Shown here: positions 1-12,999 of the stretch, in pieces | Position numbering within the stretch: the first letter of the stretch is position 1 | Layout: each line of letters starts with the position of its first letter | Assembly (NCBI GenBank): GCA_963920765.1 | Contig: OY987242.1 | Span: forward strand, 9,946,789-10,010,788 | Source: Ulota crispa | Lineage: Eukaryota > Streptophyta > Bryopsida > Orthotrichales > Orthotrichaceae | DNA: 64,000 bases | Direction: 5' to 3' | Made by a program: the position numbers and the translations under genes | The notes under the pieces: generated by a model | What the model saw: the letters and a program-made list of their open reading frames with translations, nothing else | Told to the model about the DNA's origin: nothing | The model's database searches: none

Positions 1-352
1 GATCCTACAATTACATATGCATAGAAATGTTTTTATTTTCAAATTTGGTTGATGCTCTAAAAATTTCAATTTTGAAGAATTTTTAGTGAAAATGCTGCTT
101 GGTCTTTACGGGTTAAGCAAATCTTAGAGATTTAAAATTTAAAATTAGTGCTTGAACTTAACACTTGATCTAATACACTATCAAATGTTTAATGTCAAGT
201 GCAACATCGAGTGGACAAACCATGGCTAAGATGGCAACCTTGCTACTATGTGGCATTGTACTACTATGCTGGTGGATAGTCCCATGTAATTGTAGCAAGG
301 ACCTTTAATTCCTAAGAGTTGTATGGAACAAACAAAGTTCACCCAAATATGC

Positions 353-1330
353 TTAATACTTAAAGGATCAAGCCTCCTTTTGGGGACAAATGGGACGACG
401 TTATTTCGTGAGCGTAAAATGGTGAGCCTATGAGTGGTGAGCCAAGATTTGAAGAGCAAGAAACCAATTTTAATCTCAAAATTAATGAAGAACTTTTAAA
501 AAGTCACTTTTTCAAAAGATAAAAGTTTAAAATGCATAATTATAAGGCACTATGTATATGGTTATAAGTGAAATTTATTATTTTGACAAAAAATCTAGGC
601 TCACAGCTCACAGCTCATGGATCCCCGCTCACGAGATAGCATTCCCCGGGACAAATGGGATTTTGGGCATGCACCTATGGCTAAACCACTTTGAGTGATT
701 TTTTGAAACTTTTATAGAAAATGAGGAATTCAAAGATCTACATGGGCATCTAATTTTTTCTTTGTTTTGACATTTATTGAAGAAGTCAAAAAAGAATTTC
801 CAGAAAAAGGTCCAAATTGGGTAGCCCAAAAATTTCTTAAAAATTGCTTAAAATAAAAATATGAATTAGGTTCTTTAGTCTTGTATATAGGTGGGGAGCT
901 TTGAATTATTCAAATTGCATTGATGAGATGAAGGTTATGAGAATCTTTTGTTTGCGGGTAGGTGTGATTTTGAGAGAAACCATACATATCCGCAAACAAA
1001 AAAATTTCATGACTTTCATCTCATTAATGAAAATTGAATGATTCAAAGCTCCCCACCTATATACAAGACTAAAGAACCTATTTCATATTTTTATTTTAAG
1101 CAATTTTTAAGAAACTTTTGGGCTGCCTAATTTGGACCTTTTTCTGGAAATTTTTTTTTGACTTCTTCAATAAATGTCAAAACAAAGAAAAAATTAAATG
1201 CCCAAGTAGATCTTTGAATTCCTCATCTTCCATAAAAGTTTCAAAAAATCACTCAAAGTGGTTTAGCCATAGGTGCATGCCCAAAATCCCATTCGTCCCC
1301 CAAGGGGACAATTGGTCCTTTAGGGGTTAA
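353..1330. mobile_element. TTAA-flanked piggyBac-like foldback element, with a nested insertion
   Basis: The right end is CCTTTAGGGGTTAA; the left end is a degenerate TTAATACTTAAAGGATCAA. Long inverted arms (about 648-1000 versus 1010-1310) make the two similar 66-70-residue frames on opposite strands an artefact of the repeat. A 256-bp Mutator-like element (392-647) is inserted in the left arm. Confidence 0.7.
392..647. mobile_element. Mutator-like MITE with 9-bp target duplication
   Basis: GGGACAAAT occurs directly on both sides (383-391 and 648-656) and belongs to the interrupted host element. The ends are inverted (GGGACGACGTTATTTCGTGA and the complement of CACGAGATAGCATTCCCC). A second copy lies at 46218-46472. 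Confidence 0.8.
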
Positions 1331-1429
1331 AAAATGATACAAGTCTACTCTTCTACCATGTGAATACTTTGATCATAGGTGCTTGGTGATTTTTGTGCAG
1401 TGCTCTTGCAAAAGTTTACACCCATCTTA

Positions 1430-2165
1430 TTCTATCATTCAAAGGACTTAGCATTTCATAGAATAAAATTGGCCTTTTTGTATCTTGTATCACTAATATT
1501 TAATTTTTACATAATCCTAATCAATCATACAAAATTTTGAGTTCCAAAAATCCAAATCCTATTTTTGGTGAATTATTTTACATAATACTCATGATTTTAC
1601 ATGATTATTGATTAAAAAACATTGGTGAGGTTTGATTCCATGGATATGTAGGAAACATCCATATGCACATCTTGCTTTCTAACAAGCATCTCCTAATACA
1701 CTTCAAAACTTATTTTGTAAAGATTTTGAAGTTAGAGTGGCCATGCCCAAATTTTGTAAAATTGATATTTCTTTGTGGTAATTAGATTTTGCTATTTGAT
1801 GACTAAGTTTGTACCTTTGAGTATGGTTACATGTTTACTTTGCCAAAAAATTAGTTATAAAATAGAGATATCTGTTTCATAAAGTTTGTTCATACCAATA
1901 AGTTGAATTTTTCATTGATCATGTTTTAGTTACTTAAGAGTATTTTGATTAATGTGGGAAACATGCATATGGATGCTTCCTACATTTTCAGGCAATCAAA
2001 TTGCAAAAATTCATCACCGCTGTTTCTTAAAAAATTATCATTTATAAACACTGATTATTACACAAAACAATTCATCCAAAAGGCAAAAGGGGTCTTGGTT
2101 TTGTAGGAACTAATATTTGGTATGCGTGATTGTTATTGCATAAAAATTATATATGAATGGTACAA
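1430..2165. mobile_element. Diverged copy of the Tc1/mariner-like foldback family
   Basis: It contains the same blocks as the 30972-31848 element (GGTGAATTATTTTACA, AAACATTGGTGA, GGAAACATCCATATGCACAT) in both orientations around a centre near 1830. The ends are eroded. Confidence 0.6.
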
Positions 2166-3413
2166 GACAAAAAAGAAAAAAAGAAAAAAAGAAAAAACAA
2201 ATATACTCTTTATTGTGCAAAGTTCGTTGAACAACAAAATAGGTTGTGTGTATTATTGTTGCATGGTATTATACATGCTATCCACTCTTGCACTCTCAAG
2301 GGTTAAAATCATTTCTTGGGTTGCCCTTGTAGGGTTTGACACATTTCAAGCATGGATGATAAGTACTCCAATTCCCTCAAAATACTTATCCATCGTAATG
2401 TGTCAAAGTAGTGGCCCTACATTATTCATCTTAAGTTTATTGAGCTCTATCCTATATTCCTCTTGGTGAATGGTCAAATGACTATTCATGGATCCCAATT
2501 GAAGTGCAAGGGTGGAGAATAAGAATTTTAAGGTCTTTTTAAAATTTATGTAATCTCTTGGAGTATCAAGTTTGAAGTGCAACGCTGGAGATGCTCGAGG
2601 TTCAGATAACCATCATTTCCGTGTGAACGTAAATAAAGCAAAATAGGAGCTGTAACTCAACCATGTTAGTATTTTAATTTTCTGGGTATTTTTTGGCAGA
2701 GGAACTTTCACAGGCTGGAGGACAAGAACACCACCTGACAAGCAAGACCAGCATATTACAATTGACACTCTCAATTGCACCACCCCCTGTAACAAAATGA
2801 CCTGGCTCCACTTTGCCGACAGCGTCCTGCATGCGCCTCCTCCTCTGGGGCCATGGATGATTAACTTAAATGGTCCCAGGCAGGATGGAATTATCATCAG
2901 GGGGCTGAGGGGGTGGGGGCCAAGGGCAACCAAACAAGACTTTCCACAGAGCCTGCCTGTCATGCACCTGCCAAACTGCCATATGCAGACCCAGAAGCTT
3001 CTTTTAATATATTTTCTTTGTGCATGTGGGTACATTATAAACTTCATACCACTCCATACCTTCACTATGATTGCAACCTCACAAAAAGTATGCACTTCGC
3101 TTCTTTATGTTTTCATTACCTTTAGCTTTTCTATCCTACTCTAGAATCCATTCCCACAGGAAACCAGCAAAAGCAAGGCCAATCCACAACTAAAACAAAC
3201 TGGCGTTTCAAAACGGCTTTCTGTAAAAAAATACAAGCGGCAGCTTGGCTGCATTTACTCCCTTGTGTGAAACTAGATTTTGTGAATTTTTACATTCAAC
3301 TTTTTGGTCTATTTCAAATTGACATTTCTTAGTCTTCACAAATTGTTGTCTCCAACCTCTTACCTCTTTGAACGGTGAAGAGGTTATTTTTAGTAAAACA
3401 TCGGTATGGAACC
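2166..3413. other. Intergenic stretch without a recognised gene
   Basis: It contains a GA-rich microsatellite near 2170-2200 and two open frames of 115 and 160 residues on opposite strands (2613-3144) with no recognisable domain or exon structure. I treat them as chance frames. Confidence 0.4.
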
Positions 3414-4325
3414 TTAACTCCTAAAGGACCAACTGTCCCCTCGGGGATAAATGGATTTTGGGCATTTACCTATAGCTAATCTACTTTTTAAGATTTTTTG
3501 AAACTTTTATGGAAGGTGGGGAATTCAAAGATCTACGTAGACATCTAACTTTTTCTTCATTCTGACATTTATTGAAGAAGTTATGCACAAATTCTTGAAA
3601 AAGGGGGAGGGCAGGCAGCTCAAAAAAAAATCAAAATTGCATTTTTTTAAAATAAAAATCTGAAATTGGTTTTTTAGATTTGTACAAATGTGGGAATCTC
3701 AGAAGCTTTAGCTTGCGGGTAGGTATGGACCTCGCAAACCTCCATTCTTTTTGCCCCTTGTAAAATTTGTTACTTTCCTCTTTTGAGCTCTTTGTGTTTT
3801 TTTTTTACTTTTTTTTCCAAGCTGTAGTAGAGCAAAATTCCTTAGTCTTCACCATTTGGATCAAAATAATTCAGTTCTTTGAATTTTACATAAATCCTCC
3901 AATTTTGCCTAGTGTATATGCAGATTTCATGGCCTTACGGCATTGCAAGATTTAACAAAGTATGATTGACACCTCCAATTCATTTGAAATTCTCCCACAT
4001 TTACCTAACTTGGTCTTCTACATGGAAAAAACAAACCTCAACTTTGCGTAGAGTAGTTTTTTTGATTTAGGAACAATCAAAGGCTTTTGAAAATATTGGG
4101 CAGCAGGGAAACAAACTATTTTTTTCACTTCAAATGTGAATATCTCACTCCTCTACTTCTAGAATGAGCTGAAATTTTTCCCACAAGTACCTCCCAGAGT
4201 CTAGGGCAAGATCTTATGGTTGGACTTCCAAAAAACTTGTTTTCCTACCTTTCTACTCATTCCCTCAAAAGTGGCAATTTTCAATAATTTTCAAAGAAAA
4301 AAGGGCTTGGTCCTTTAGGGGTTAA
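3414..4325. mobile_element. TTAA-flanked piggyBac-like element (912 bp)
   Basis: It starts TTAACTCCTAAAGGACCAA and ends TTGGTCCTTTAGGGGTTAA, a near-perfect terminal inverted repeat with TTAA at both outer edges. The interior shares blocks with 11244-12178. There is no transposase frame. Confidence 0.8.
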
Positions 4326-4418
4326 GTAATATGGTTCTCCCAATTTTCTAGAAATAAAATTTACTTCTTCACCCGTTCCAGCCCAATTGATTTTGCTTGT
4401 GAGGCCCTGGAATCAATA

Positions 4419-5037
4419 GGGGGTTTCAAATATCTCAAAAAAACGGTGAACAAATGGTCGTGAATGTGTTTTCATTCATGGTGAATGTCAAGTCACGAAA
4501 GTGAACGACCCATGAGGACCTCCAGGAGGTCCTCATGGCTTGTTCACGCATGAACAACGTGAAGCCTCTCTCTCCTTGCCTCTCCCGCTAGCTCCGATTG
4601 TGTTCATGTTGCTCCAGCTCCCGCGCCCGTGTTCGTGCATGTTTGTGTTGTTGCCCGCCTCTGGGCTCTTGCTTTGGGCCTCTGGCTCTCGCTCCGCGCC
4701 TTTAGACAGTTTGGATGCAGCGTTGATTGCTAGGTCAAGGTCATTCAAGGAATCGCAATGCGCGAGAAGCGACAATGGTGGAGCTGAAGAGATCTTGATT
4801 AGAAGCGAACAATTGTGGAGACTAAGGGTTCTAGATTAGAAACAACGATAGTAGAGTTCAAGGGATCCGTACAGAATTAGTGATTGTGGGCAGAGTTGAA
4901 AGAGTGCTGAGTAGTCCATTACAATTCGGATATTTGAATGGGTGACCGCGAGAACATGAACGGTGGCTTGGCTAACTTGCTCACCAATTTCATTCATGTG
5001 AACAAAATTGGCTCAGAACGGCATATCTGAAACCCCC
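4419..5037. mobile_element. TA-flanked MITE with a GC-rich interior
   Basis: The ends are GGGGGTTTCAAATAT and ATATCTGAAACCCCC, flanked by TA on both sides. Subterminal GTGAAC/GTTCAC motifs are repeated. The core (about 4540-4800) is much more GC-rich than the ends, with open frames on both strands and no recognisable domain. Confidence 0.65.
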
Positions 5038-6168
5038 TAATCTATGTGCATGTCTTTATTGCAATGAAACATGAAATCCATGAATGAGTCCTTTTTAGGT
5101 TGGTCAAATTTGATGGGTTTGGATTCATAAGCAAAACTTCTCATTGTTTACGTGAAAGGACAAGTTTAATATAAATAGGTTGTTCCACGTATGAGAATGC
5201 ACTTTACATTTGTCACTTGTATTGACCAACCTTTCTTGAACTTGTAAAAATGTCAATCGTGAGGCTTTCACATGCCTTGTGACATTTTTATGAGTGAGGT
5301 GTTGTAATCAATAAGAGTTAGAAAATAGAACAATCTTATTATTACTTACACTAGTGCAAACATAAGCTAATAGGAGCCACCCAGCAACATTCTAAGGTCC
5401 TTAATTAAATCTTTAATGAAGGTTTTAATGAAATAATGTAATCCACGGTGTTTTTGGTTTCACGTAAATCAATTTCAAGTTTATTTAACACTTGTTATTA
5501 ATGGATTTTTCTATCCAAAATATAATCACATTTAATAATAAAAGTTTACATGTTTCGATTTTAGCATCCAAATAAATATTACAAAGGAACAATTTCAAGC
5601 ACAATGTTAGGCCTTTAAGTGTTTACCTCAAAAGTGAAAGTCATATGTTTATTACCACATAACAAGTATATAAGCTTAATAACCAATGGTTAATGTTTTT
5701 TTTCTTCACTAGACCTTCTATGGATTTTATAAGGAAACGGATGAAAAATAATCTCAGAAGGGGTCCAGCAGGACTTGTTTTTGGAAACGGATGGTTTTTA
5801 TTTTGATGTACGCAGATTTCCACATGCTCATCAGTCATCAGCTATATGAATTCACTAATTTCAGATTACGCACATTTTAAAGGGCCATAAATTTGAACTT
5901 GTTCATTTTTTGTTCCAATAGTCATATCGTTGGGGTTGTGGTGTAAAAAAAGAAAAGGGTGTGGGCGCCCAGTTTTGGAACCTCGTTCTAAATCCATTAG
6001 TTGAAGTTGCATACCAGATACACGTGTCCTCAAATCTTGATCATTTCAACAATTTGGGAATGCAATAGGGTCTGAAATGGAGGAATCATAGTTTGAGGAC
6101 ATTGGTGGAGTCAAAACCCCAAAAATGTAACCATGTCTACGTTACCACCAGTTCACTTCAAAGTCTAA
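5038..6168. other. Intergenic stretch without a recognised feature
   Basis: AT-rich sequence with only short frames. No repeat family or gene was recognised. Confidence 0.4.
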
Positions 6169-6593
6169 GAGCGTCTCCACCGGCTGGCTCTAGCCTCTAC
6201 ATGCCAGATGGTGTTGAGCGGCCCCTTTGGAGTGAAATGGCTCAAGGAATCACGCCGATGTCCACCCGTTTGCTTTTTGTTGTATGCATCATAGAATTAG
6301 TGATTGAAAGTTTGGCTAAAATCAGCTGGGGTGCTAAATTCTCAAAGCATATTCCTCGCGATAGCACATGGTCCTACTACACGTCCGCTATAAATTGTTG
6401 GAAGTCTCAAAAATCCCAAGAAACAAGTGCGCTAAAAAACCAAACTACCCCAACATCTTAAAGGCCCCAAAGCCTTGAGTGGCAAGGCCGCACAAAAAAA
6501 ACCATAAGCGGGTCACTAATGGAGATTGAAAAGATGAAAACAACCTTGCGACCACGCTGAAATAGTGCCCGGAGCCAACCGGTGGAGATGCTC
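6169..6593. mobile_element. PIF/Harbinger-like MITE with TAA duplication
   Basis: The terminal repeats GAGCGTCTCCACCGG and CCGGTGGAGATGCTC are flanked by TAA at 6166-6168 and 6594-6596. GAGCATCTCCA-type ends are common among plant Tourist/Harbinger MITEs. A similar lone end (GTGGAGATGCTCTAA) occurs near 6899-6913. Confidence 0.75.
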
Positions 6594-6947
6594 TAAGATC
6601 AGCTTCATTGGTGACTCCAACACGCTCAAAGTGGATGAAAAGTGTTGAAGCCCCTTTCAAAACCTTCTCAAGACACTTTATCTTATTGTGTCTAGTAAGG
6701 GCCCTTCAAGCCACTATTCATAATTATTGATCGTAAGTTTAGTGAACTTTATCTTCTACTTTCCTTAATAAGTGGTCAACTGATTATTTATGGGGCATGT
6801 TGGAGTGGAATGCCACCTTTTTGAAAAGCATGGGTGGGGATCAAGGGCCTTGAGAATTGGCCAAAACAAATGAAAAATTTGGAAAGAACCTAGACTAGTG
6901 GAGATGCTCTAATACACTTCACAAAATATATACAACTACAAGGGCCG

Positions 6948-7172
6948 CTAAACCCTTAAACGTCCCCGAGGCATAATAGGTATGTTGCCATATAATTGGC
7001 ATTTACTTCCATCAAGAAGTTTTAGTTTGGAATCTAGGATTGCATCAATCTATATTGCAACTTCTTTATTGGTCTCAAATATAGTAAAGGTGTAAATTCA
7101 TTCCAAATACAAGAAAAATATCTTTTATTGTATTGTATTGGTCACAAGGACACCTTGAGAGGTGTGTGTTAA
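6948..7172. mobile_element. Short TTAA-type element, shares its right TTAA with the next element
   Basis: It belongs to the family also at 17066-17299 and 52592-52828 (shared block CATTCCAAATACAAGAAAAA, and a GGTCTCAAAT block). Its right-hand TTAA (7169-7172) is also the left TTAA of the 733-bp element that follows. Confidence 0.6.
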
Positions 7173-7901
7173 CCCCTAAAAGACCAACTGTCCCATCAGG
7201 GGACAAATGAGATTTTAGACATGTACGTACAACTAAACTACTTTGTATGATTTTCTGAAATTTTTATGGAAGATGGGGAATTCAATGATCTATGTGGGCA
7301 TTTAATTTTTTCTTCATTTTGACATTTATTGAAGAAATTAAAAATTGATTTATGGAAAAAGGTTTAGATTGGGCAGCCCAAAAAATTCTTAAAAATTGCA
7401 TTAAAGTAAAATAAAAAAATGAAATAGGTTCTTTAGACTTATTTATAGGTGGGGAGCTTTGAATCATTCAATTTTCATTGATGAGATGAAAGTTAGGAGA
7501 AGTTTTTGTTTGTTGGTAGGTATGGTTTCTTTCAAAATCACACCTATCCGCAAACAAAAACTTCTCATAACTTTCATCTCATCAATGAAAATTGAATGAT
7601 TCAAAGCTCCCCATTCCCCACCTATATATAAGTCTAAAGAACCTTTTTTTATTTTTTATTTTACTTTAATGCAATTTTTAAGATTTTTTTGGGCTGCCCA
7701 ATCTGTACCTTCTTCCACAAATTAATTTTTAACTTCTTCAATAAATGTCAAAATGAAGAAAAAATTAGATGCCTATGTAGATCTTTGAATTCCCCATTTT
7801 CCATAAAAGTTTCAAAAAATTACGCAAAATAGTTTAACCATAGGTACATACCCAAAATCGCATTTGTCCCCCAAAAGGGGGCTTAGTCCTTTAGGGGTTA
7901 A
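7169..7901. mobile_element. TTAA-flanked foldback element (733 bp)
   Basis: TTAACCCCTAAAAGACCAA at the left and TAGTCCTTTAGGGGTTAA at the right. Almost the whole element is one inverted repeat with arms of about 350 bp meeting near 7530. Confidence 0.85.
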
Positions 7902-8753
7902 AACAGTAGGTAGTCCTAATATGCCTGTTGTTTTGAAACATCAAGGGTCGGCTGAGTTGGAACTTTTGTTGGAAGATGGAAAATAAAAACAAGTTTTAAA
8001 AAATAGACCTGAAGTTTAGGATAATCAACCGACATCATTGAATATTCCAATCTTTTTGGGCATTTTAAAAAATAAAGAAAATAGTTGTGTTTTTGAAATT
8101 TTATTTTTGGTTTTTGGAATTGCTTTTGTTGGATCTCTCACCTTGTCATCAAAAAAAGTTGCATTTAGCTAAAATAGGGGCATCAAAGTTTTTTTTGTTG
8201 GTTTTCATTCTATATATGACACTTGTAACTTCCAAGAATTCTATCCTTAGGAAAAAGTACTAATTTTAATGCCCACTCTTGAAACTAAGATTGTATTATC
8301 CATTCCCAAAGCCTCCAAGCAAGTAATTATGACATATTCATCTATACATGTAAAAGTGAACTTTTTATGTTCTTAAACATTGAAAATTTCCCAATGTTTT
8401 GCATATGCTTTATCCAAAATTTTGCATGTTTTTTTTAATTTGGACGTACCTCTTGATGATTTGCAAATATCTCCTAATATTTTGTTATTACCAACTATTG
8501 TTTCACAAATCAAAACAATTTCAGGATTATTACTTATGGACTTTGAGCAGTCATCTTTAGCTAAGTGTGGCCTGAAATATATTATTTTGTATTAGTGTTG
8601 TTGTTACTACAACAATTTTGGGTTCAGGATAAATGGATAAAAAAACATGCGTATGTGCATGTTCGTCACTAAAATAAAGCTTAGTGCCAGAAGTGTTTCC
8701 TCGAGAGGAATTTTGGCAATTTGTCAACTTATACATCGAGTTTTTTTTAAATG

Positions 8754-8989
8754 TTAACCCTTAAGCGTCCCAACGACATGATCTAGTTGTTGGGGCCCAC
8801 AACTTTATCTCAAATTTTCTCTTAATTTGTACAGTGAAAACAATTTTGGTTGGTCCCCATCAGCAGAGAAGATAGTATTTTTCAAATCCTACGATCATGT
8901 TTTCTGAATGTAATTTTCCAAGCTATGGTGACCATTAAACCCCCATTTTCTCCTAAACATTAAAATAACTCTGGGCGCTCAGGGGTTAA
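8754..8989. mobile_element. Short TTAA-flanked MITE (236 bp), CGCTCAGGGG family
   Basis: Left end TTAACCCTTAAGCGTCCCAA, right end GGGCGCTCAGGGGTTAA. The interior (GGGGCCCACAACTTTATCT, GGTCCCCATCAGCAGAGAAG) is shared with 9082-9319. Confidence 0.85.
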
Positions 8990-9081
8990 GGTACTTCGTG
9001 TCCAAATTATATAAGATCTCGGCCCCAAAATTTTCCCTCAAAAGATATCGAATTAATAAGTGTGAAGGGCCATATGTGTCA

Positions 9082-9319
9082 TTAACCCCTGAGCGCCTCA
9101 GTGACAAGATCTTGTCATTGGGGCCCACAACTTTATCTTAGATTTCCTCTTAATTGGTATGGTGAAAATAGTCATGGCTGGTCCCCATCAGCAGAGAAGG
9201 TAGTCCTTTTTCAAATCTTATGGTTAGTTTTTCTGAATGTAATTTTTCAAGCTGTGGTGGCCATTAAACCCCTCATTTTCTCCTAAATCCTAAAATAACT
9301 ATGGGCGCTCAGGGGTTAA
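9082..9319. mobile_element. Short TTAA-flanked MITE (238 bp), CGCTCAGGGG family
   Basis: Left TTAACCCCTGAGCGCC, right GGGCGCTCAGGGGTTAA. It lies 92 bp from its sibling at 8754-8989, in the same orientation. Confidence 0.88.
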
Positions 9320-9912
9320 GTCAAATAAAGATCAAAGTTTAAGTTGATCATTCCCACCCACACTTGAGGAATCCAACTGTTAGAACCAGTGTTTTTCCAG
9401 GGACAAAAAAGTGCTCCATAGCGATATTACTCATAAGGGACAAAAATTTGAACATGAAAAACACACTTTAAAATGTGACATTTATTGCTGAAAATTTGGC
9501 CGTTGGAGTTTGTATAGCAGGGCAGCAAGGGGAGAGCACAATGCTCACAAGAGTGGGAACTTGCGTAGTACATTCGATAGAAGGCATCAATTCAAATTGC
9601 CAAATTGTGGAGTATCGTTTGCGCGGCAACAGGGCCAACCAAACCATAATTTTGCCACTATCATCTATAAGTTCCATATATTTTTGGGCATCCATACTTC
9701 ATAGAGAGGGAGACATTGCCTAAAAGTAGGAATGGACTTGGAAACTAGTGTCACATGGCACCTCTAACAAGTAGTTGAATTTTTAAAATTGTTATAGTCA
9801 ATAAAAGCCTCCATGCCATGTAAAGACATGATGTTCATGTTCATCTTGTGAAAAGGTTGTGGCAGATCTTGAGCTTATCTTCAATGTTGCTTGAAACTGT
9901 TTTTAGAGTGTT

Positions 9913-10876
9913 TTAACCCCTAAACCATAAAAGTTTGTTCAACTGTCGGCTGAAAGTTCAGGTAGGTTCATATGAAGTCGGTTTTGGCGGATGTTTTTGA
10001 AATTTTGAGATAAGGTGCACACAATGAATACCTTTGTGTGAAAAAAAAGAACTCTAATCAGATGCTCAATTAAAAAGTTATGATGCCCAAAAGAATTTGG
10101 GCACCTTGGGCAGTTTGGGCAATTTGGGCATCTTTGGAGAATCTTATGCTAAAACTCTCCTCAACTTTTGAAACTTGGCATGTATGTTACTAATAGAATA
10201 TGGTATACAATTGTCAAAAATTAATAAAAATAATAAGCTCATAAATCACAATCTAAGAGGAGTCAAACTTTGTTAACTACGTCCAAATGATTTCAAGAAA
10301 AAATAGTTTCTTCTAATTTCATGCCCTATTATCTTGCATTTCATAAATTCAAAGTTCTCAAAACTTTTTTTACATAATTCAAATTTTTGCCTCTAACTTT
10401 ATCTGGTTCATATTTCAAAGAAAAGACTTCTTCATTGCACAAGAAATCATGAAAAAATGACTAGTGTATTGCCAATTCATTGAACCTCCTTACATTACAA
10501 GGTGATTTAGAATAAGCTAGTTCTATATTTGCTTCTAGAATCTTTCATGAGTGAACCTAACATCATATACTTGTGAATGATCAAAAAATTTATTTTTGTG
10601 CAGAGCAAAAAAATTACTTTAGGAGGGCTTGGTGTCTAGTGACCTTGTTTTGCAACAATGAAAAAAAGTTGTTTTTCTCATTTCAAACATTATAACCTTA
10701 GAATGCACGCAGTCAAATAGGCTATGATTTTTTTCACAAATTTCTTTACTTGTATACTACACTTTGTATGGTTGAAACTAAAAAAAGTTTTCAATTTGGA
10801 TTTTAAATAAATCATCAAAAAATGACAGTTTTGATCTTATTTTTCTCTGCAACACCTTTCGGGCTTGAGGGGTAAA
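9913..10876. mobile_element. Long TTAA-type element (about 960 bp)
   Basis: Left end TTAACCCCTAAACCATAA; the right end is degenerate (CTTGAGGGGTAAAA). The interior is an inverted copy of 29609-30568, for example the GGGCAGTTTGGGCAATTTGG block and its complement near 30370. Confidence 0.7.
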
Positions 10877-11243
10877 ATAGCCATGATATTAGTGCATTCT
10901 CTCAAATCCTTTTATATTTTCAATTTCCTCTGTGTCTATTTTTTTCCATGGTTTATCATTTTATGGAAGAAGTGCATATTCTATGTTTCATTTTGGTTGG
11001 TTCTTTACATGCATGCAAGTGTAGTTTTGGAAGGGTTGGAAATGATTGTGATCTTCTTATGGTAGAGACATAAGTGAAACTAGGAATTATTTTATTTCTT
11101 TATTTGTGTCTATAGTTGGATTTAGGGAATTTTATTTTTGCCCCAGTATTTATGGTTAATTGCTTTGTCTTATTGCTGCAATTGCAACCAAAAATCCTTT
11201 TTCAGTTTGGTTGCCAATGGTATTTTTTGCACCTTGAATTGCT

Positions 11244-12178
11244 TTAACCCCTAAAGAACCATTGTCCATTTGGGGGACATGTTGGACTTTGGGCATGTAC
11301 CTATGGCTAAATTACTTTGTGTGATTTTTTGAAACTTTTATTGAAAGTGGGGAATTCAAAGATTTACGTGGGCATCTAATTTTTTCTTCATTCTAACATT
11401 TGATGAAGAAGTTATGCATGAATTTATGAAAATTTGGGGAGGACTGCCTGCTCGGGCAGCCCAAAAAATTCTTTAAAACTTACTTTTTTTAAAATTAAAA
11501 TTTGAAATTGGTTTTTTAGATTTTTATATAGGTGAGAAGCTTTGAATCATTCAATTTCAATCAATGAGATGAAAGTTATGATGAGTTTTTGTTTGTGGGC
11601 GGTTATGGAATCTTTACTCTAAAATAAACTTTGATATCCTTTATTTTACTCAATTTTCAATATTTTGGAAAAAAAAAAAAAAGGAAGTAGATTGATTATT
11701 GCAACATATCATTGTTGGGATTAGCATTTTTCATTTCCATAATGAAATTTTTAACAATTTATTGTTTTAACTCATTTTCTACTTCTTTTCACTTATTGAT
11801 TTTTCCCATGTGTTGTGTAGTTCCAATTGATTTGAAAATTCTCTCATGCATACCTAACTTGATCTCCTACATGTAAAAAATAAAGTGCAACTTTGGATAG
11901 AGCACTTTTTTTGTTATAAGAGTGGTTAAAGGCTTCTGAAATTTTTAGGGAGCATGGAAAAAATCTTTTTTTTTTTCACTTTAAATGTAAATATCTCACT
12001 CCTCTCCATTTGGAATGAGCTGATTTTTTTTCCATAAATACCTCTTCTAGTATGGGGCAAGATCTTACGGTTAGATTTCCCAAAAACAAAACTTAAAATC
12101 CCCTTTTTCTAAACCTCCTAAAAGTGACAGTTTTTAGTGATTTTGACAGAAAAAAGGACTTGATGCTTTAGGGGTTAA
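11244..12178. mobile_element. TTAA-flanked element (935 bp)
   Basis: TTAACCCCTAAAGAACCA at the left, GATGCTTTAGGGGTTAA at the right. The interior matches 3414-4325 and 22134-23071. Confidence 0.82.
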
Positions 12179-12424
12179 CTTTGGATCTAACATCATGCCC
12201 GTGTCTTTATATCTTTGTGGCTTTGATTTTGCTCTGAGTTTTTAGCTTTCTCTTTTGATTGCCTGATGTAATTATATTGAAAATGTTTGTGTGGTTTGAA
12301 CGTCGTGTAATCTCTCCTCTGTAGTTACAAAGATGGCGTTACGGATTCTTGTATAACCGATTTTATTGTTCAAATTAATAGGATTTGTTCAAAATCATGT
12401 GGGTAGGAAATGTAGTTACTTTGC

Positions 12425-12788
12425 AACCGAGACCCTTACATGCCAATGCGGATGTTTTTTGTTCAATGGTGACAAAAATACAATCCGCTGGATGAAGGAA
12501 AGTTTATTTTCCTTAAATTTTTAAAAGTGATCAAGAAGACATGGTTCATCATGGAAGGTAAAAAATATTCTCATTAAATATACTCATATTTTTAGGTATC
12601 TTAGATTGTGAGAAGATTCACAAAAATTATGTTTTGTTTCATGCTATTCTTCTTACAATTTTCATGAGAACAGCGTTGCATGTTAACTTATGCAAATTTT
12701 AACAATAGTATTAAATTATGTGAGCACATTGCCACATTACTGCAGCGCCTGGGCAGCCACATTAACCAACCCATCATTTAAGGGTTAA
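12425..12788. mobile_element. TTAA-type element, left end eroded
   Basis: The right end ATTTAAGGGTTAA is clear. The left is recognised by the GCGGATGTTTTTTG block shared with 20227-20608. Confidence 0.6.
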
Positions 12789-12999
12789 GTTTGCTTGAAA
12801 GTCGCATGACCAATGTGCAAAATCACTGGGTTTTGAAGGAGTAAGGAATGGATTGATAGATTAGTACCTTTAGATAAGAAAAAAAAAGCTAAATCCAAAA
12901 TGGGGAGAGTCATGGCAGTTCCTAGATTTCTGGTGTCAAAGAGAAAGAGAGAGGAAAAATCAATGACTCCCAAATTGAGAGAATGGGGAAGGAAATTCC

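Noticed and set aside
629..1330. Two similar 66-70-residue proteins on opposite strands
   Set aside because: The similarity comes from the inverted arms of a foldback transposon; there is no independent coding evidence.
2613..3095. 160-residue minus-strand frame
   Set aside because: No domain, no splice or promoter context, and an overlapping frame on the other strand.
7169..7901. TTAA elements as Tc1/mariner (TA target) or Harbinger (TAA/TTA target)
   Set aside because: T before and A after the TA are conserved at nearly every end, and TTA versus TAA are not direct repeats, so a 4-bp TTAA target fits best.
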